Below, in pieces: positions 1-11,388 of a stretch of 64,000 nt of DNA. How positions within the stretch are numbered: position 1 is the first letter of the stretch; each line of letters starts with the position of its first letter. Both the position numbers and the translations under genes were made by a program. The notes below the pieces were generated by a model that worked only from the letters and a program-made list of their open reading frames with translations, had not been told where the DNA came from and did no database searches. This stretch comes from Hofstenia miamia (taxonomy: Eukaryota; Xenacoelomorpha; Acoela), in contig SCFE01000063.1 in the NCBI GenBank assembly GCA_004352715.1, positions 653,703 to 717,702 of the forward strand, given 5' to 3'.

Positions 1-649
1 TTTTTTCTTATCAAAATCAATAGAAAAGTGTAAAAAGTTATTGACAACTGATCATTTTGAGAAACCCGTATATACACAACCCTATATTTAATTACTACTT
101 GCCACTTCCTTTATCACACTTTGTTAACTTAATTGACAAAATCTCCAACCAATCAACATTCGAAAATACTATGAGAGGACCGCGGAAATCTTACAGCAGG
201 ATTGTTCAATGATTTATATTGTCGAGGCGACAATTTTAAACTAGAACGGCAATTTAACCTCCAAATCACTTATAATTGATCACAATCAAAGTGTAACATA
301 CAAAATTAGATTTTTTACTTAACAATCACAAGAAAATTTCACTAAATTTACAAAAATGGATGTATAGAAATAACATTAAAATAGAAATAAATAAATGATG
401 AAATAAATACAGTAAATTTAGTAAATTCAGATGTAAATTTTTGTATTTGGCTAACCTATATTGATCAGTTTCAAAACCTTTAAAACTGACCATTTGTAAT
501 AAACTGTAATACACTGATTCAATTCGTCATTTTGTCAAGACTTTTCTTATAAATTTTTCACACTACTAATATGATCTTCAAGATAATTGAGCGACATAAC
601 GTCAATTGCATTGTGAGCATTGCTAATTGTTTCTGGAAATAAAATGTTG
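1..649. other. non-coding AT-rich flank
   Basis: No convincing coding frame, repeat or RNA gene is visible. The short open frames here are of chance length for DNA this AT-rich. Confidence 0.5.
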
Positions 650-930
650 TATTTATATAAACGATTAAATAAATTTCGTCTAATGTTTTTACTGTCAACT
701 GATGCAAGTGGAAAAGCACTGGGTGTGATTTTGGCACAAGACAGTAGAGAAAGTGTGGTCACACATTTATGCGGTTCAGAACTCAATTATTCCACAACTA
801 AAAAGGAATTGCTGTGTGTAGTTTGGGCGATTTGGAAGTTCAAACACTACCTTTTTGGCAGGAAATTTACAGTAATAACAGATCATGCTAGTGCTAGTCT
901 CCAATGGTTAAGGAATTTCTGCTTCTTAAT
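650..930 (+). pseudogene. Ty3/gypsy retrotransposon RNase H fragment
   Basis: The forward frame carries the RNase H signature that follows reverse transcriptase in Ty3/gypsy Pol. In order it reads LSTDASGKALGVILAQ (first catalytic Asp in TDAS), ELNYSTTKKELLCVVWAI (NYS..KKELL, with the catalytic Glu), KFKHYLFGRKF and VITDH (third acidic residue). In an intact element this domain degrades the RNA strand of the RNA-DNA hybrid during reverse transcription. Only about 80 codons remain. No RT fingers or palm precede it, and the frame ends soon after ITDHASASLQWLRNF, before the tether and integrase. No LTRs are seen nearby. It is a dead scrap of a retrotransposon. Family assignment is firm, element name unknown. 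Confidence 0.85.
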
Positions 931-2639
931 ATCTTAATACATGGCATAAAAATTTTTTTTAGTGATTGCTCTAAATTGGCATGCATTTTTCTAACTTCAC
1001 GAAATCATTCTGAATGACAAAGCAATGTGTATTGTAGTACTACTTTTCTTAAAAGGAAATGCTTGTTAGATTTTGGGGCAATTGGGACTTTATAGGCCCC
1101 ATGCATTTTACTGACACATCTAAAAAAATTTGTTTGGCATAAACCTTAGAAAAAATTATTTTTTGGACTTCCTTTAAATGAATCTGACTACATGTTATAA
1201 AGATGTTCTAAATTGATTCATTTCATGTCAATTACTCACTGCGATTTTAGGGATAACATATTTTTCTCAATAGTTGATGACTGTATAAAGAGTGTAGTCT
1301 ATTTTTAGAGAAGCATTGCATTATGAACTAACTGCAGAATTTGGGGTGATGATGTTCTCCTTCCAGACAAGGGTGTAGCCAAGAGGGAATCGACAAGGGC
1401 TGAGCAGATTTTCCCCGCTGCTACCTGCGGGTAGGGTTGATATGGGTACCAATGCTAATATTGGGGGTGGGTATGGATAGTTACTAAAACTAGTAAAACA
1501 TGAGCATAATGCAAAAAGACAATGTCAAGAAATTAACCACTTTTTATGGGAACTCGGAGTATAATTTTTTTCTGACCAATCTTAAAGTGTTTTCGAAATA
1601 TAGCAATCACTTAGAGCGTAGGTATTTTCTCATTCAAATTAAAATAGGCTTTCCTTAATTACAAAAAATGGAATAAAATTTCTACATGTGTATTTATGTT
1701 TTCATTTTACATCATAATGTTACTAATAATTAAATTTGTAATACCGGTCCTAGAAGATTTAGAATGGAGGAGGGGGCTTAAATTTTTTATTTTATATTAT
1801 AAAACGATTAAATATTTGTAATTCATTTAAAATCTAATCAAATTTGCCAAAAATTAAATGATTTATAAGGTTATCAAAATTTTAAGGTTAATATTTATAC
1901 ACATGAAAGCTAGTCTTTCAAAAAGATTGTTTATTGATGTCAGAGCATAAAATTGTTCAAAAATGGTTTCTATCTTATGAAAAACACTAAAAAATTATTT
2001 TTATTGAAATAATCACATATTATGCTTAGATCATTTGCGGAGGGGATTACCATAGCCTCTGAAACTGCGCCTGAGTATAAAACCTGTTACTTAAATATCA
2101 ATTCTAGTATATTATTTTAGCTTCTACAAAAATCATCACAGCTAAACGAACAATTCTGTTAGATTACCACCGACAAAAACACTGGTTTTGCATAATTTTG
2201 TATTTAGTTATTTATTCATTAGTTGTTGAAATTGAGCTTATGGGTATTCGGGTGGGCCTTCTCGGGTATGGATGCAAATGAACCTCTTACGGGCAGGTGC
2301 AAAAATACCATATGGCAAGTTACAAAATATAGCTAAAGGTATTTTGTAGCAGCAAAGACTTACTACGGAATAATCCTCAGTGCTGACTTTTCTTCTGTTA
2401 ACCTACGCTGGGCCAGGGTTGGACTGAGTCATTGGAAAAGAATGGCTAAAATTCAAAAAATAGACTATTACACAGCAGTGTGCAAATTCTATTAGAAGTT
2501 TCTAACATACCTAACATTGTCCTAGTAAGCCGCAAAATAGTGATAATTTCTTACGTGTCATAGAAATGTGCCGAATTAGAATTGAGTGGGTTGAGCTGGA
2601 TTCAGGCCGGTCTGTGATTAGGCCTAACTATTCTAAAAA
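931..2639. other. intergenic, with degraded GGGTA-rich transposon-like patches
   Basis: No gene is seen. Two patches stand out from the AT-rich background: about 1370-1490 (CTGCGGGTAGGG, then GGGTACC and GGGGGTGGGTATGG) and about 2240-2300 (GGGTATTCGGGTGGGCC, CTCGGGTATGG). Repeated GGGTA words of this kind are common near the ends of some DNA transposons, but no inverted partner or target duplication was found. Confidence 0.35.
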
Positions 2640-2750
2640 AAGCCTACCTAAACGTAAGGAAGCGTTTGCTATTGAACCTAGGAACAATTATCAGGGCAAC
2701 AGCATGTGTTCGAAACTCCCTTCACTGACTGAACCAATGAACACATAAGT
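2640..2750 (+). repeat. possible tRNA-derived SINE fragment (copy 1)
   Basis: The stretch contains GTGTTCGAAACTCCC, close to a pol III B-box, followed by CACTGACTGAACCA. The reverse complement of this segment matches 14250-14300 in several blocks: TGGTTCAGT, TTTCGAACACA, then CTGTTG and CCTG. On the reverse strand TGGTTCAGT resembles an A-box. Two copies in opposite orientations argue for a dispersed repeat. The SINE label is inference, because A-to-B spacing is not canonical in either orientation. Confidence 0.35.
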
Positions 2751-3031
2751 GCCTTAATAATAGCTGCATAGGGAAAAATAATTTACTGTTAGTAATTTAT
2801 AACATTGACATTCATTATGCTGCTTCCTTTTTTTATGTTGAAATGAAATTAGAAAAATATGATACTGAAGAATAGATATACAAAATATTAAATGTATCTG
2901 TTTTGTCTAGGCTGTCAAAAGGCACAGCCTATTCAGTTCCTTCAATAATGTTTTCTCAATTCAATAACTGTAAATCGTCCACATAATGAATAAACTACTT
3001 TACACGTAGGAATATATATGCAAATAATTCA

Positions 3032-3066
<35 letters not shown>
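3032..3066. repeat. (TA)n-(GA)n microsatellite beside a gap
   Basis: About ten TA units run directly into about seven GA units just before the first assembly gap. A second short TA run lies beyond the gap at 3494-3509. Confidence 0.95.
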
Positions 3067-3101
3067 AAATTATTCCCCTCCTCAGAAAAAGGGTCTTGAG
3101 T

Positions 3102-3475
3102 NNNNNNNNNNNNNNNNNNNNNNNNNNNNNNNNNNNNNNNNNNNNNNNNNNNNNNNNNNNNNNNNNNNNNNNNNNNNNNNNNNNNNNNNNNNNNNNNNNN
3201 NNNNNNNNNNNNNNNNNNNNNNNNNNNNNNNNNNNNNNNNNNNNNNNNNNNNNNNNNNNNNNNNNNNNNNNNNNNNNNNNNNNNNNNNNNNNNNNNNNNN
3301 NNNNNNNNNNNNNNNNNNNNNNNNNNNNNNNNNNNNNNNNNNNNNNNNNNNNNNNNNNNNNNNNNNNNNNNNNNNNNNNNNNNNNNNNNNNNNNNNNNNN
3401 NNNNNNNNNNNNNNNNNNNNNNNNNNNNNNNNNNNNNNNNNNNNNNNNNNNNNNNNNNNNNNNNNNNNNNNNNNN
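3102..3475. other. assembly gap (374 N)
   Basis: Unsequenced. Open frames reading through it are meaningless. Confidence 0.99.
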
Positions 3476-3493
3476 AAAAAATATCCAGTGCCA

Positions 3494-3509
3494 ATATATA
3501 TATATATAT
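3494..3509. repeat. short (TA)n run
   Basis: A TA run just downstream of the gap. With 3032-3066 it suggests the gap lies in or beside a longer dinucleotide tract. Confidence 0.9.
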
Positions 3510-3699
3510 TAGGCCTGGGTGATGCAGACCTTTGATTTCAATTCGATTAGCATTGAAAAGTTGAAAACTAAGCTTGCTTTAAATATGTATTTCATATTTG
3601 CTATTATAAACCTAAGACTATGAAAACTTTAGCGTTGAGTGATTGTCAGATTGTATTTTCTCCAAAATAATGGGTGTTGTAAAGTACTGCTTACATAGA

Positions 3700-4590
3700 T
3701 ATGGAAGTGGTACCATGGTGACCATGACCAGTTCAGTTCCGATTACCTCCTGCCCAGTGACCAGTGTTGACCGGTCCGGTAGCCGAATTACCCTAATGTG
3801 GGTATTGGCTTTGACCGATTCTCACATTATATTATACTGTTTTTGATCGCTTTACCTGATTATAAGTTAAATGCACTTTTTGACTGGTTGTGACCGGCAT
3901 TGGTTTCGGTCAGTTTTTGCATTACATAATGGATTTGTACAGGTGAAAAAACGTGTAGTGAACGCACACGTGTTTAAGTTATCCGATTAACCCTAATATC
4001 TCAATATTTGTTTAGAGACAGAAACCAAAAAAAATCAAGACACCTCACTAAAGGCTTTTAATTTTGCAAGTATTAAAATCGTGTTTTGTTTGAATATTAG
4101 TAAGCTAATGTAAATGATTATTGCATGATAGATTAATGGTATGCTGTGATTATTTCCAAACAAATTAATAAGCAGAGCTTAACGCCGTGGTGATCCGGAT
4201 ATCAAAATAAGGCTGCCAAAGTAAAAAGTCTGCCTCATACTTAATTAAACGGGACGTTTCTCTGAAGATATAATCTAACAATTAATTATGAAATCTCATA
4301 GGCTTACGCTTTTAAAGGCAAAATAGGCAATTGACATTTTTACTAACAATTTCCATAAGTTTTAAATCATTACTATATTACGATTCATTTGCAATATAGT
4401 ATAGCTGAAAAGTTAAATATAGAGTTATAATTCAAAATGGTTTTATTCTTTAGATACTTAGATCCTTAGAGTTCACAGAATTTATACCACTCACTCGACA
4501 TTCAAGATTCAATAGCACTATTACGTTATGCACTCGCATTGATTAAAAAGGCAACTTATTGATCCAAGTTAATGAATTGCAATACATTTA
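3700..4590 (+). repeat. interspersed repeat with ACCGGTCA-like words, copy A
   Basis: This segment matches the reverse complement of 12640-13775 over about 0.9 kb with many mismatches and small indels. Shared landmarks are GACTGGTTGTGACCGGCATT, TAAGTTATCMGATTAA, and TATTACGATTCATTTGCAA. The start is rich in GACCGGT/GACCAG words, which look like subterminal transposon repeats. No transposase frame is seen. It is most likely a non-autonomous DNA transposon or its remnant. The right end fades out near 4590, short of the other copy. Confidence 0.6.
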
Positions 4591-4870
4591 AAACATAGAT
4601 GGACTTTGTGCAAAAATTGAGGTCCACGTCCAGCCGCAATCCAGCTGGGTTTATTTAAATCCTAGCCATTGTAGGCCCATTTATGGTCGTTCACAAAAAA
4701 TTCTTGGATTTTTGGGATTGCTTGATCAATATTGTAGAACTAGAAGAGCATTTGACATTATTGGCAACTAGTAAACGTCAAAACTTAACTAAAATAAAAA
4801 AATGAGGTTACAACAATTTTTTATTACATAATTTCATGGATATTTTAGGTTAATATGAGGCTATTTTCGC

Positions 4871-5670
4871 ATTAAGTCGCAATCTGTAATCATACTTAGC
4901 AGGGATATTGTGGGATATGCGATGTCACATGAGACTTGGGATGGGTCATGAAAGCTGTCTGTCCCATGACAAACTGCTACTTAGCAAGAATTAATGCGTT
5001 TTGCTTTACATATGTAAGACGTAGTTTGAAAAATATTCAGTTATCTTAGTGTGTTACTATACTTTTAGATTTTTCTACAATCTCTTGACCAGACTTGGGA
5101 GCTTAAAAAATTCACTATATACGTTTCAGATAATCTGAACTTATACCTGAAAAAGCACCCTAAATCTGGGCTGTTGAAAAAAATAACTCTAGTCTTAAAA
5201 CTGGCTCCTAAACTTCAAGTAATTCATCGCCAGCCAATTACGTGTTTATTCACGATGAATTTGCAAACAAGATTTTAACTGATGATGACGTGTTTATGAC
5301 TATCATGTCTATGCTTGTATTAAGAATGGGGGTGTGTGCAAATAGATACTGCTGTGCAACATTGTGTATAGACACTTTTTTTATTGTAAAAAGAAATAAA
5401 TAAGTATTTTTTATTAAAAACAAGACATATGCCAAAGATGTAACTCTGCTGTACCATGCCGTGCCGTGCTATGCCGTGACCCAAATCTATGGAACATGTA
5501 ATCGTCTGAAACTCACCACTAGTCTTTGTATAATTTGCTATTCATAATATATTAAATGCTAGTTCATGATTAATAATACAAATGATTCTTATAAATAGAT
5601 TTGCATAGAAATCACATTGCGGGAAATTTTAAAATGCAACAACAATATTCGTATTTTCGTTTCCGCCGTT
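4871..5670 (+). repeat. 0.8-kb duplicated block, copy 1
   Basis: Beginning at GCATTAAGTCGCAATCTG, this block is nearly identical to 7496-8275. The differences are scattered single bases and a loss of roughly 25 bp in the second copy near 5515-5545. It contains one member of the repeat family whose other members lie at 5686-5975, 7085-7494 and 16845-17135. The second copy begins immediately after a lone N, so a misassembly or unmerged haplotype is as likely as a true duplication. Confidence 0.8.
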
Positions 5671-5685
5671 AACTTAATGAGAATT

Positions 5686-5975
5686 AGATTTTTCTACAAT
5701 CTCTTGATCAGACTTTGGAGATTGAGAATATTTACTATATACTTTCCAGATAACCTGAACTAATACCTAAAAAGCACAAAAAATCAGTGCTGCTGAAAGA
5801 ATTGACTCTGGTTTCATCTCTGGCTCCTAAAATTCAAGTGAGTCAATGCCTGGCGATTACGTTTTCATTCATAGTGAATTTGCAAACAAGATATTAACTG
5901 ATGACGTGTTTTATGACTATCATGTTTATCTTGTACTAAGAATGGGTGTAAAATAGATAGTTCTTTGCAACAATT
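5686..5975 (+). repeat. diverged member of the 5-kb repeat family
   Basis: It starts AGATTTTTCTACAATCTCTT and runs through GATAACCTGAACTAATACCT, CTGGCTCCTAAA and TTTGCAAACAAGAT to GTACTAAGAATGGGTGT. It is clearly more diverged from the other forward copies than they are from each other. Shared sequence covers about 290 bp and no terminal repeats are visible. Confidence 0.75.
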
Positions 5976-7084
5976 AGTATTATTATGCTTCTTTAGCATT
6001 GAACAGTCTCCTTTGCTCTTTTTTCGACTTGTAAAGCAAAAAGTCGAACTCGAAAATGTAGAAATTCCCCATGCTTCGCTAATTTAAAATCGCAAATTGC
6101 AAAAATATAAAACTCACATTTCTTAAAATAAAAATTATTTGCATGAGCAGATGCATTGCTTTGTCAAATAAAAGCTTGGCTATATTTTTTACACATAAAA
6201 AAACTAAAATATGTGAATTCTTACTCTGAATAGCACTTGGGGAAAAATATTTACAGTATGTATTATCAAATCAGAAATTATGTCTACTATCAGTGTAAAA
6301 AGATAAATTAACAGTATTTGAAAAATTACATGTTGCTTCGAAATATAAATCACTTGAAAAAATTACTAAAGCTACCTTTCTACAGCGTTGTGTGATCCAT
6401 ATGCAATGCAATGGTACAATTACCAAGCATTACCATGATAATTAAGAGGCCAATAATTAGAACAAGTAAAGACCCATACCCATAGGGGTAGACTTATTTA
6501 AATTTAATAATAAATAGCTTTGGTGTACTTTATTAAACATAAATGATATAAATTTGTGGGTCAAATGATGCATAAAATGCGTGGAAACTTGAAAAATTAG
6601 TAAAACTCCATTATTTTAAAAAATTCGCAAAACTTAATAAATTCCCAAATTTTGACTATACTATGGCTGTAAAATCAAATCACCTCATTTCTTTCTCAAA
6701 TGTTCCTTCGATTAAGTAAGGAAGCCCTTACTATTGCAACAATAAGTCTTGGCATTTTTAGCCTATTCTAAGTGAATTAAAAGGGGAAAATATTTAAATG
6801 TTCTTAGATTTTTCTTTTAAAAACCCTGCAAGATATTTTCAAGAAATTTCAGAAATCTTGAACGAAATTACCAAGAAACCCAAGAATCTTGGAAAATCTT
6901 GAAATTTTCTAGAAAGTTTGGCAAGAAATTTCCAAGAAATTCTAGTGCTCATAAAAGAACTATATCAAGAAGTTACTAAAAATGTAAAATGTATTTTGGA
7001 TGCAAAGTACATAACCAATTTTCTATGGGTGACATAATCATTATTTTAATTAAATTTATTTAAATTATTCCTACTTCGCAAGTA
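5976..7084. other. intergenic, no feature seen
   Basis: AT-rich sequence. A patch near 6830-6960 is a loose internal repeat of AAGAAATTTC/AAGAATCTTG words. No coding frame is supported. Confidence 0.45.
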
Positions 7085-7494
7085 TTACTTGTTTTGCTTT
7101 GAATATGTAAGACGGAGATTGATAAATATTCAGTTTACTTAGTGTGTTACTATACTTGTAGACTTTTTTACAATCTCTTGACGAGACTTGGGGGCTTAAA
7201 AAATTCAGTACATACGTTTCAGATAACCTGAACTAATACCTGAAAAAGCACCACAAATCTGGATTGTTGAAAAAATAACTCTAGTCTTAAAACTGGCTCC
7301 TAAACTTCAAGAAATTCAACGCCAGCCAATTACGTGTTTATTCACAATGAATTGGCAAACAAGATTTTAACTGATGATGACGTGTTTATGACTATCATGT
7401 CTATGCTTGTATTAAGAATGGGGGTGTGTGCAAATAGATACTGCTGTGCAAGATTTTAACTGATGATGACGTGTTTATGACTATCATGTCTATG
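7085..7494 (+). repeat. third forward member of the 5-kb repeat family, chimeric end
   Basis: It matches the core of 4990-5450 at high identity. Its last ~45 bp (about 7450-7494, ending TATCATGTCTATG) repeat the copy's own sequence near 7364-7410, and a lone N follows at 7495. That out-of-order repeat at an N points to an assembly junction rather than biology. Confidence 0.75.
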
Positions 7495-7495
7495 N

Positions 7496-8275
7496 CGCAT
7501 TAAGTCGCAATCTGTAATCATACTTAGCAGGGATATTGTGGGATATGCGATGTCACATGAGACTTGGGATGGGTCATGAAAGCTGTCTGTCCCATGACAA
7601 ACTGCTACTTAGCAAGAATTAATGCGTTTTGCTTTGCATATGTAAGACGTAGTTTGAAAAATATTCAGTTATCTTAGTGTGTTACTATACTTTTAGATTT
7701 TTCTACAATCTCTTGACCAGACTTGGGAGCTTAAAAAATTCACTATATACGTTTCAGATAACCTGAACTAATACCTGAAAAAGCACCATAAATCTGGATT
7801 GTTGAAAAAAATAACTCTAGTCTTAAAACTGGCTCCTAAACTTCAAGTAATTCAACGCCAGCCAATTACGTGTTTATTCACAATGAATTGGCAAACAAGA
7901 TTTTAACTGATGATGACGTGTTTATGACTATCATGTCTATGCTTGTATTAAGAATGGGGGTGTGTGCAAATAGATACTGCTGTGCAACATTGTGTATAGA
8001 CACTTTTTTTATTGTAAAAAGAAATAAATAAGTATTTTTTATTAAAAACAAGACATATGCCAAAGATGCAACCCTGCTATGCCGTGCCGTGCTATGCCGT
8101 CATCCAAATCTATGGAACATGCAATCGTCTGAAACCAATTTTCTATCCATAATATATGAAATGCTAGTTCATGATTAATAATACAAATAATTCTTATAAA
8201 TAGATTTGTATAGAAATCACATTGCGGGAAATTTTAAAATGCAACAACAATATTCGTATTTTCGTTTCAGCTGTT
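7496..8275 (+). repeat. 0.8-kb duplicated block, copy 2
   Basis: Near-identical to 4871-5670. Similarity stops at CGTATTTTCGTTTC; copy 1 then continues with a diverged family member whereas this copy runs into unrelated sequence. In both copies one frame reads DEFANKILTDDDVF or a close variant and another reads KKITLVLKLAPKLQV, so the family may descend from a coding sequence. I do not recognise a protein family in it. Confidence 0.8.
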
Positions 8276-9365
8276 AAGCCATATAATTCCTGTTTGACAT
8301 TTTGCAGAATTTCACATCATTGTTTACAGATGATGTATTAGATATTATGCTTTGCGATTTTTGTTGTGAGGCATATTTTGTATATAACAAATAATTTTAT
8401 ACTGGTAATTTAATGTTTCTAGGTTTATAGTTTATGTTCTAGATATTACATTATTTTTCTATGCAGTAGGCGTTTCCTAATATATTACTACCATTGTTTA
8501 ATAGTTCATACTGTTAGAATAGAATACGATGAATTAGAATAATTAAACCTTACATTAAAACTTTTTCAAAAAAAAAGTTTTTTGTTTTCACGTAAATAAC
8601 ATAGACATTGTTCGATCTGCGATCGTGGCTTATATGTGTTCTATATGATCTTTCTGTTGATTTATAAGACATAATACACTAGATTTAATCATTTTATGTT
8701 CATGAGAAATGCATAAATTTGACATTTTAAAAATTCTAAAAGCGAGTTGGTCATCACGTGTAGAAACGTGCCCTGCCATGCCTAATAATATTTTTGAAAA
8801 CCGTGCTTCCAAAAACCAGGCACGGTTGCATCTCTGACAAAAGCCCTACTCAAAATATGCCTTAATGAATTCCAGACTTGGCTACAACCAGCAGCACAAG
8901 AAATGTCAATAAATCTACACCGCAATCCTAACACCACACCACAGGAATAAAACTTTGCGCTACAAATCCCCACAGCAAAATTTTTTGCAAAACTATCAAA
9001 TTTAGCAATACAAAGCATGTGTGGACACTGTTGATTTTATGTATAATTTAATATCCGTTGACATACACAAAGTTATAATAAAAATTTAATAATTTATCAC
9101 TTTCCTCATCATAATTATATTCAGTTTCAGTAACACTATTTTTAAAAGTTTCTGATTTGATACTAGTGTAATTTTGGATGCCTTAAATATTTTGCTGATT
9201 CAATGTAAATCATTGACTTCAATACAATCATATCACCTCAACTCAAATTGCAATGAGAAATGCATTTTATTAATACCCTATGATTCGAAATTTGGTAATC
9301 TCATTAAGATCAGTATAGTACAGACTAATCAAGTGTAATCCTAGTAAGATCAACCTAAAACTTAG
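8276..9365. other. intergenic with a small repeat fragment
   Basis: No gene is seen. Around 8835-8890 the words GCCCTACTCAAAATATGCCTT and a following AATTCC recur in reverse complement near 12580-12620, so 8776-9021 is probably a transposon scrap related to the sequence beside repeat copy B. Confidence 0.4.
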
Positions 9366-9369
9366 CTGC

Positions 9370-9485
9370 AGTGTGCGACGGTATTATAGCTAACGAGTGT
9401 ATGTTCTTGCTAAGTTAAGGTTTTCCTTAACGGTAGTTTACGACGATCAACAGGGCTCGTTCACTGCCGCTAATTTAAGGTTTTT
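9370..9485. repeat. repeat terminus with TTAAGG...CCTTAA hairpin, copy 1
   Basis: Contains TAAGTTAAGGTTTTCCTTAA followed by a CGACGATC word and a GCTCG word. The same order occurs at about 54190-54240 (TAAGTTAAGGTTTACCTTAA, then GTGCGACGATCGTTAGAGCC). The self-complementary TTAAGG/CCTTAA would form a short hairpin. It looks like one end of a dispersed DNA transposon; no partner end or transposase was found. Confidence 0.45.
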
Positions 9486-9734
9486 AAACTATCTCATAAT
9501 TGCAAAACACGAAGTCTGCGAATTTTGAGAAAATATATCATGGATCTATGTGCTTTGGTACAGAGACCCATGCGCAAAGACTTGAATTTGTTAGGCCCTT
9601 GCTTGTTTTGTTGATAAATAGTATTCAATAATTATTCGAACAATAAATAAACACGGACTTAAAATATATTTATGTTTTTTTCAAATGCAAATAGAAAAAA
9701 CTTAAGTGCTTCAACACTGTTTTGAGATAAAGAA

Positions 9735-10154
9735 TGGGCATATACGATACACCGAGGAGGACAGGGTAGGGCTTGGACCGAGGTATTTCTCTGGATTTCA
9801 AAGATGGAGTATCGTGTGACACAAAAGTTTTTTGATACTTTTCCGGTTTTTTTGCAACTCCAGTTAAATGACATCAATGTCATGATTGATATTCTTAATG
9901 ATAGAATTGACTTAAATTTCCTAAACTATGTCTCATTTGAGTACAGAAGTAGATTTCGTTGCCCTCTTTTTAAAATTAAAGCCGTTAAAAAATTCAAGTG
10001 TGAATTGTGGTATTTCAACAGAATCTGCCGCATTCGTAACTTTTTAATTCTTAAGTACAAATTTAATTTCTTTGGGATGTCAAAGATTCTGGAAAAGAAC
10101 GTCTTTGGAATTTTGAAAGGCTACTATTTGTCTGAATACCAAAGTTATGGATGA
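9735..10154 (+). CDS. unrecognised open frame, about 140 codons
   Basis: The forward frame is open from about 9726 to the TGA at 10152-10154. The first ATG is at 9804 and gives 116 residues starting MEYRVTQKFFDTFPVF. The 23 or so codons before it (including YTIHRGGQGRAWTEVF) also look protein-like and are less AT-rich, so the true start may lie upstream or in another exon. The product would be basic and aromatic-rich, ending LKGYYLSEYQSYG. No signal peptide, obvious membrane segment, zinc motif or catalytic motif is visible. It may be a host exon, a transposon remnant or a chance frame. No function can be assigned. Confidence 0.3.
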   Translation, partial: WAYTIHRGGQGRAWTEVFLWISKMEYRVTQKFFDTFPVFLQLQLNDINVMIDILNDRIDLNFLNYVSFEYRSRFRCPLFKIKAVKKFKCELWYFNRICRIRNFLILKYKFNFFGMSKILEKNVFGILKGYYLSEYQSYG

Positions 10155-11388
10155 AAAAGATTTTTGCTATGTTTTTGCACTGATTGTCAAAAATTCGTTA
10201 ATATTTGTATTACTTGAAGTAGTTTAATAAAGCCTTGAAGTAGTAGTAGTAATACTAATAGTAGTAGTAGTAGTATTGGAGAAATGGGCCGACTTTCGCA
10301 ATAATGCATGCAAATCAATTCAAATGTAGTAAATCTTACACTCTGCGTTTTTTTTGCTTTTCTGTTTGCAAGTTTATACAAAGAAATTTTTTTGGCTGCT
10401 TTACAATTTTATCGTTATGTGATGGCTAACATGAATCGCATTTTCAGATTTGAAATATTCATCATCAATTTTATAAGTTGTTGGAAAGAATAACACGGAA
10501 CATGTTGTATGAACAGTGCAATTCAATTACAAAATTTTACTTAGATTAGGTTATTAACACATCTAAAGTGGCATTGGATGTAAAAATGTGAGTAATGTAT
10601 AAAATGTTCAAAATACAGAGCTTCTCATCATTCTGTTAACAGCTTCGATGTTTTCTTACTTAGTTCTTAGTTTGGCTCCAAAAAAATTCTAAGATTGGCT
10701 CTGACATTGCATGGATAAGAGCATGAGGTTTTTTTGACGGTCTTGATCATGTGAAAACATTGAAAAAATAGACTCTAAAAATGCATTTCTCGACTAAGTT
10801 TATAAATTTGTTTAAATGTTTTGATAAATGTTTTGACAAACACTTTTTGATTTAACAATCAAAATCAGTTTTGAAAATCTGATGTGAGGACATTCCACCA
10901 TGACTACCCGTGTGTACGCCGCTGGAAAACAAACAATGACATTGTTTTTTAAACAGATTTAAAAGAAAAGCAATGTACTGTGAAAGAAATTATAAAAAAT
11001 AACTACTAAACCGGATTTAGGCCGAATTTTAAAATGGATAATATATCTACAAAATATATAGCACAAAAGCAAATATATCTACAAAATATATAGCACAAAA
11101 AGCAAATATAAACATGAATAAAAGCAGTAGTAGAAATGGCAGCAAGTCGTTGGCTTTTATTAATGTTAAAATCATCAAATGTTACAATACGCGGTGCTTT
11201 GTAAATATTTTGAAAATTGTGCCAAATGATCACCCATTCTAAAAGTTGAGAAAGAGTAAGAAGTGACAAGTTATAAATGTGCACAGCACACAACACAATT
11301 GTGAAATGACTCACGATAATGAACATTCATGATTCTCAAAACATCAAATATAATTGATACGTTGAGTCACCCTCTATCAATGGGATTT
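10155..11388. other. intergenic, no gene seen
   Basis: AT-rich sequence. It holds an imperfect (AGT)n microsatellite at about 10238-10277, and a near-exact tandem pair of ~31 bp at about 11040-11105 built on ATATATCTACAAAATATATA. Confidence 0.45.
10238..10277. repeat. (AGT)n microsatellite
   Basis: Imperfect trinucleotide run of AGT units with interruptions. Confidence 0.85.

Noticed and set aside
3000-3512. Two opposed open frames of 138-164 codons across the first gap
   Set aside because: Almost entirely N; the few real codons are microsatellite.
5250-5435. Reverse 61-codon frame, repeated at 7878-8063
   Set aside because: Identical only because the DNA block is duplicated; not preserved in the more diverged family members.
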